Of a stretch of DNA of 64,000 nt, positions 60,430-64,000 are shown in pieces. The stretch covers positions 1,371,279 through 1,435,278 of the forward strand of contig JAQFVV010006275.1 in assembly GCA_028023455.1 (NCBI GenBank), in the 5' to 3' direction. This stretch comes from Epiperipatus broadwayi. Lineage: Eukaryota; Onychophora; Udeonychophora; Euonychophora; Peripatidae. Each line of letters opens with the position of its first letter. Positions within the stretch are counted from its first letter, which is position 1. The notes under the pieces were generated by a model. That model saw only the letters and a list, made by a program, of their open reading frames with translations. It made no database searches and had not been told where the DNA came from. Made by a program: the position numbers and the translations under genes.

Positions 60430-60730
60430 AATGAAAAGTTTTCTGTATTTCTTTTCATCCATATCTTTCTATCCATAATATCTCATCTGCCGTTCATCAG
60501 GTCTTTTTTTTATCACTTTCTTGGTCTTCCTCTCCTTTTTCTCCTCATTTTTTCTCAATTATTCATATTTCCTTTTATTCTTTTTATTTTTTAAACAAGA
60601 TCATGCCATTTCTTCTTTTTTTAATTGACTGTTACTATTTTTTTCACTGCAACTATTTCTCTGATTTTTTGATTTGTTTGTTTCTTCATCCACTTGCTGA
60701 TCTCTTTCCATGTTCATTGCAAACAATCTC
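60430..60730 (-). pseudogene. LINE C-terminal remnant (RTE/Jockey-like tail)
   Basis: On the minus strand: TWKEISKW, NQKIREIVAVKKIVTV, a damaged KKWHDLV (like the W-x-G-H-V block), KRRGRPRK, two stops, KKDLMNGR, a stop, DIMDRKIWMK. The order basic GRPRK, then K-K-D-L-M, then A/I-x-DR-x-x-W is the recurrent C-terminal tail of RTE/Jockey-type LINE reverse transcriptases. The polypyrimidine look of the plus strand here is the shadow of this Lys/Arg-rich coding. Dead and 5'-truncated. Confidence 0.55.
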
Positions 60731-61402
60731 TATTCACTTTCCTTTGTCATTTTTTTTTTTCTGATCCTTTCAAGTCTTTTCCTCAATATAATTACTCCTC
60801 CTTAAATCCTTCTTTGAACATTTTTTTTTTTGGGGGTGGGGGGTGGGTGTGTGCTTTATTTTATCAGTTCTCTTTGTGTTGACATAAATGATTGATATCA
60901 AATATTGAAAACAGTCCAATTTTATCTTGTAAATTACCAATACATTATTTTCTTCAGGCATCAAATATTCTATCTTTCCAAAATTAATATTCAATTTCTA
61001 TTTAGTTTATTCCTCCATAAGTTTTCTCAAATGTAATTAACATCTATAATTATTTGATGCATATTTATGTATATGAATATGAGATATATAAAAAAAATCA
61101 TTGATTTTACAATATATATATATTTGCAAACTATAGTCAATTTAAAACTAAGTTTATTATTATTTTTTTTTTTGACTAAATTTTTAATGGAATATTAATT
61201 AAATTGGAGCAAAAATTTCTTAATGAATATTAAATAGAAAAGTAAATTTTAAAGTATGCAAATCACGGTAACTAGTATTAACAGCTGAAGAATTTTTAGT
61301 TATTAAAATGAATATAAAACTTTTTTTTTACTAACTTGTAAACAATTTTGATTTGAATTTGCTGAATAAAGTAATGACAAATAATTATTTATATATACCC
61401 TT
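60731..61402. other. AT-rich DNA, no gene seen
   Basis: Contains a T-run followed by a G-rich stretch (about 60823-60851). Nothing else. Confidence 0.55.
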
Positions 61403-61511
61403 CCCCTCTTTTCTTCCAAAGCGTAAGCCTGTGGTTAAGACCTGTAGGGGTCCCTACCTTCACATTTTCACTGCATATTCTTGAAGTTTACAGCCTTAGT
61501 AAATATTACAC
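61403..61511 (+). repeat. Dispersed repeat G, copy 2
   Basis: Pairs with 57092-57199 (CCCCTCTTTTCTTCCAAAG, TGTGGTTAAGACCTGTAG, GGTCCCTA, GCATATTCTTGAAGTTT, GCCTTAGTAAATATT). Confidence 0.7.
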
Positions 61512-62132
61512 TAGTTAATATTTTTTAACAGTTCATTAGGTTGAGAAGTAACTGGTTTTAGAATCCTAACCTTACATTATTATTTTGATATTACTTTTTA
61601 TTATTATTTAGCTTTTCTATAATTTTTTTAAAATCTATATCTGCTTTTAATACAATATTATGTCATATATGATAATGTCCTCATAGTCTAATGATTAGTA
61701 GTACATCATGAATTGAAATTCAAAGTTTTAGATGACAAAGAGATTTAGCATTTTCTTTTAGATAGATGTTGGAAAATGAATATTTATCATTATTTTTATG
61801 TGATGAAGTGTCTCTAAATATGCTGATTGTTGCAATTATATAAATACATGAATAAATATTTTTTAAGCTCTCATGAAAATGTATTTATTTATTACTATTT
61901 TACATATAGGTATGATAAAAGATTAATAATTTTAAAAAAAATTCTTAATCTTCTAATACTTTTTAATATACAAAAATATTACATGACCACCACTTCTTAT
62001 GCTTGTGTATAACTGTTATTAAAACAGGCAAAATGTACTATACGTATTGCCACACACAGCAAGCTAGAGGAATCAATGGATGCCAGAAGGCTTGTGCATA
62101 AAACCCCCATCTAGTCCCTACTTATCCAATAT

Positions 62133-62174
62133 CCCCAAACTAGTTTCTGGCTTATGGCCTTCATCAGTGAGGAG
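62133..62174 (-). ncRNA. Hammerhead-ribozyme-like motif, family A, best-kept copy
   Basis: Minus strand: helix I strand CTCCTCA, intact core CTGATGA, stem II region AGGCCATAAGCCA (GGC with GCC), GAAA, CTAGT, T, helix I partner TGGGGA. Helix I pairs over 6 bp (TCCTCA/TGGGGA, one wobble). Helix III A-CT-AG-T is self-complementary. The cleavage triplet is GTT. An A opposite A precedes stem II where active hammerheads have a pair. Confidence 0.65.
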
Positions 62175-62388
62175 TCTTGGATCTGACAGCACTGCACCTA
62201 GATCTTAGGATCTAATGCAACTGAGTTCAGACCCATATGACTATACAAGCTAATGGGCTTGGATTGAAAACATTAAGGTGTTTTCAGTTTAAGACTCATA
62301 GTTTTGTAGTTAAGTGAAGATAAAAGGTGACTGCTGGAGGGTTGCATTAGATCCTAAGATCTAGATGCAGTGCTCTCAGATACAAGGC

Positions 62389-62430
62389 TTCTCACTGACA
62401 AAGGCCATAAGCCAAAAACTAGTCTGGGGA
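62389..62430 (+). ncRNA. Hammerhead-like motif, family A, second arm
   Basis: TTCTCA, CTGACAA (two core changes), AGGCCATAAGCCA, AAAA (GAAA expected), CTAGT, C, TGGGGA. Inverted partner of 62133-62174, decayed in the core but with helix III and helix I (CTCA/TGGG) kept. Confidence 0.5.
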
Positions 62431-62533
62431 TATTGGATGAGTAGGCACTAGATGTGATTTTATGCACAAGCTTCCTGGCATCCATTGATTTTTAGCTTGC
62501 TGTGTGTGGCAATATGTATAGTGAGTTTTGCCC

Positions 62534-64000
62534 ATTTTTACAAAAATATTCTGTTTTATTTTGCATGATATTTAAAGACACTTGGAAGTTGTAATGTTAC
62601 AAAGTTTTGTATCCTTTTTCATTAATCTTATTTTATTGTTTGAAAAATTGGCAAAAAAAATTCCATTAATATGTAATTAGCACTGAAGCAAGAAGACTGA
62701 TTATAATTATTATATATAAATATAAGCAGTTACAAACCTACAAAGTATAGATATATTGCTTAGTTCAAGATTCTTTTGATTGATTTGGTAATGAATATCA
62801 TGTTTGTGTTGAAATCATGATTTAATCTTTAATCTAATTTAACATTTAATGGAAATACTCTGTTAAAGGATTTCATATAATCTTAATTAGTAGTTTGTTT
62901 ATATGATGTTTTAGTATTCAAATTACACAAAAAAATAATGTGCCAAGACCCCTTGCTATTTAGCCACTCTTATTAAATGCCAAATGGTTAGTAAGACTGA
63001 ATAATTATTAATACTACTCATTAAAATCAATAAGAAATTAAAATATTTACCTTCAGAGAATTTTTTTTTTTTACCAACCTACTAATAATCTTAAATATTT
63101 TACATGGAATAAATTCAGAATAATAACTGTTTAGACATTCAGTTATTGGTCAGTATTTTGCTATTCTAATCTAAATAATAAAACTAAAAAGAATGATCTC
63201 AAATACTTAATTAACACCTGCTGATTAGCTGGAAAATTGTGGAAGAGCTTTTAATTGTCCCTGTGCCAATATCAGCAATCCTTTGTTTTATAGTCATTAT
63301 TGAATATTTTTACTTGCATTTTCAAGATGTAAAATATTAATCATTTGTAATTTGGAAGATGTCCAAATTTGTTGATAATTGATTTTTATTTTATATACAT
63401 ATATTCTAATCTTGTAAGAGTGCACAAATAGATAATTCTTCTATTACAATAAAGTTTCATTTTCACATGTTGGCAATACTGCAACAATCATATGTAATCC
63501 TAGCATTTCCTCTTTCTCTAATGACATTGAATTATAGCCTATGTGATTATCTAAGATTTAATAAATTGTTATCTATGATCTAAAATATATTTGATTTAAA
63601 TATACCTATCAACTTTTTACATATTGAATAAAATGTATGCAATATTGTTTTGTCTAAGGCCTTTTCTGATAAATCTCTTTTCATTTTTTGAAAGTATATC
63701 ACTTTATATAAATATCATATTTTACCACCACCCCAAACTGAATATTTGCTCTAGTTTGCAATTGATACTTTTTTTTTTTTTTTTATAAAAATAAAAGTGG
63801 GTTGGCCCATGTGTTTTTCACTCTTCTTTTTCACATGCTTAATATCTCATCCTCTAAATATTAATTCTAATTTTTTTAGTTTTGAAAGTAATGTAATTAG
63901 CAAAATGCACACCCGATACAATAGAATTAAATGAAAATAATTTTCTTATAAATAAAAATTTGACACTTTTTGTGAAATATATTGCTGGTAACTAACAAAC
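62534..64000. other. AT-rich DNA, no gene seen
   Basis: Nothing recognisable to the window's end apart from T-runs near 63061 and 63771. Confidence 0.6.

Larger units (their letters stand above)
62025..62533. mobile_element. Family A palindrome, largest copy, about 510 bp
   Basis: The ends pair: GCAAAATGTACTATACGTAT with TTGCCACACACAGCAAGCT, against the inverted AGCTTGCTGTGTGTGGCAA near 62495. Arms of about 200 bp each (62025-62225, 62327-62533) around a centre carrying TATGACTATACAAGC and GGATTGAAAACATTAAGG, shared with 32378-32571 and the 27.6-kb copy. One hammerhead-like core per arm, on opposite strands. Non-coding. Confidence 0.8.

Noticed and set aside
60694-60994. Short frames on both strands near 60.8 kb
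   Set aside because: Simple-sequence T/G tract and overlap with the LINE tail; no domain.
61682-61715. A-box-like TAGTCTAATGATTAG resembling the start of a tRNA
   Set aside because: No anticodon arm or B box follows.
1-64000. CRISPR array, bacterial operons, promoters, terminators or replication origin
   Set aside because: No regularly spaced direct repeats and no bacterial gene organisation; the repeat content is animal-type.

Overview
This is strongly AT-rich eukaryotic nuclear DNA, most likely from an invertebrate animal. The case rests on the kinds of repeats present: tRNA-derived SINEs with A-tails and target-site duplications, Penelope-like retroelement (PLE) pieces with GIY-YIG endonuclease motifs, hAT and Tigger/pogo transposase remains, LINE fragments, and many palindromic MITEs. 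The sequence does not let me name the species. I see no operons, no ribosome-binding-site-led genes, no rRNA, no intact tRNA gene and no CRISPR array. No open frame longer than about 110 codons exists, and I find no intact host protein gene. The window is intergenic DNA or the inside of a very large intron.

Layout. 0-10 kb: nearly featureless AT-rich DNA with one unrecognised coding remnant (753-1034), a tRNA-like sequence (6.84 kb) and a MITE fragment (8.5 kb). 10-17 kb: a SINE, a 265-bp palindrome, two palindromes carrying a pol III B-box-like motif, and repeat families B and A. 20.3-20.9 kb: a diverged 325-bp tandem duplication. 23.4-26.9 kb: two different PLE remnants, the second folded into a 1.1-kb inverted repeat. 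27-33.3 kb: family A, two MITEs, and a dead hAT transposase of the DUF4371/ZMYM-like type that has been invaded by family A. 35-43 kb: SINE, family B, LINE remnant, MITEs. 48-53 kb: a SINE and a 3.7-kb dead Tigger/pogo element containing another SINE and a MITE. 54-56.3 kb: family B, a ZBED5-like hAT C-terminus with its terminal repeat, and a paralogue of the 753-1034 remnant. 57-62.5 kb: a dispersed repeat pair, two large family A palindromes and a LINE C-terminus.

The most interesting signal is that repeat families A and B, and the flank of the PLE, contain hammerhead-ribozyme-like cores: CTGATGA, a small stem-loop, GAAA, a self-complementary helix III, then GTC. In the better copies a helix I (CCTCA paired with TGAGG or TGGGG) brackets the core. 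At least ten loci show this in various states of decay. PLEs and small non-autonomous retrozymes of animals are known to carry hammerheads, so these families may be retrozyme-like. No activity can be inferred for individual copies.

No set of genes here works together. The coding remains are independent dead transposons, layered by nested insertion (MITE and family A near or in hAT; SINE and MITE in Tigger).
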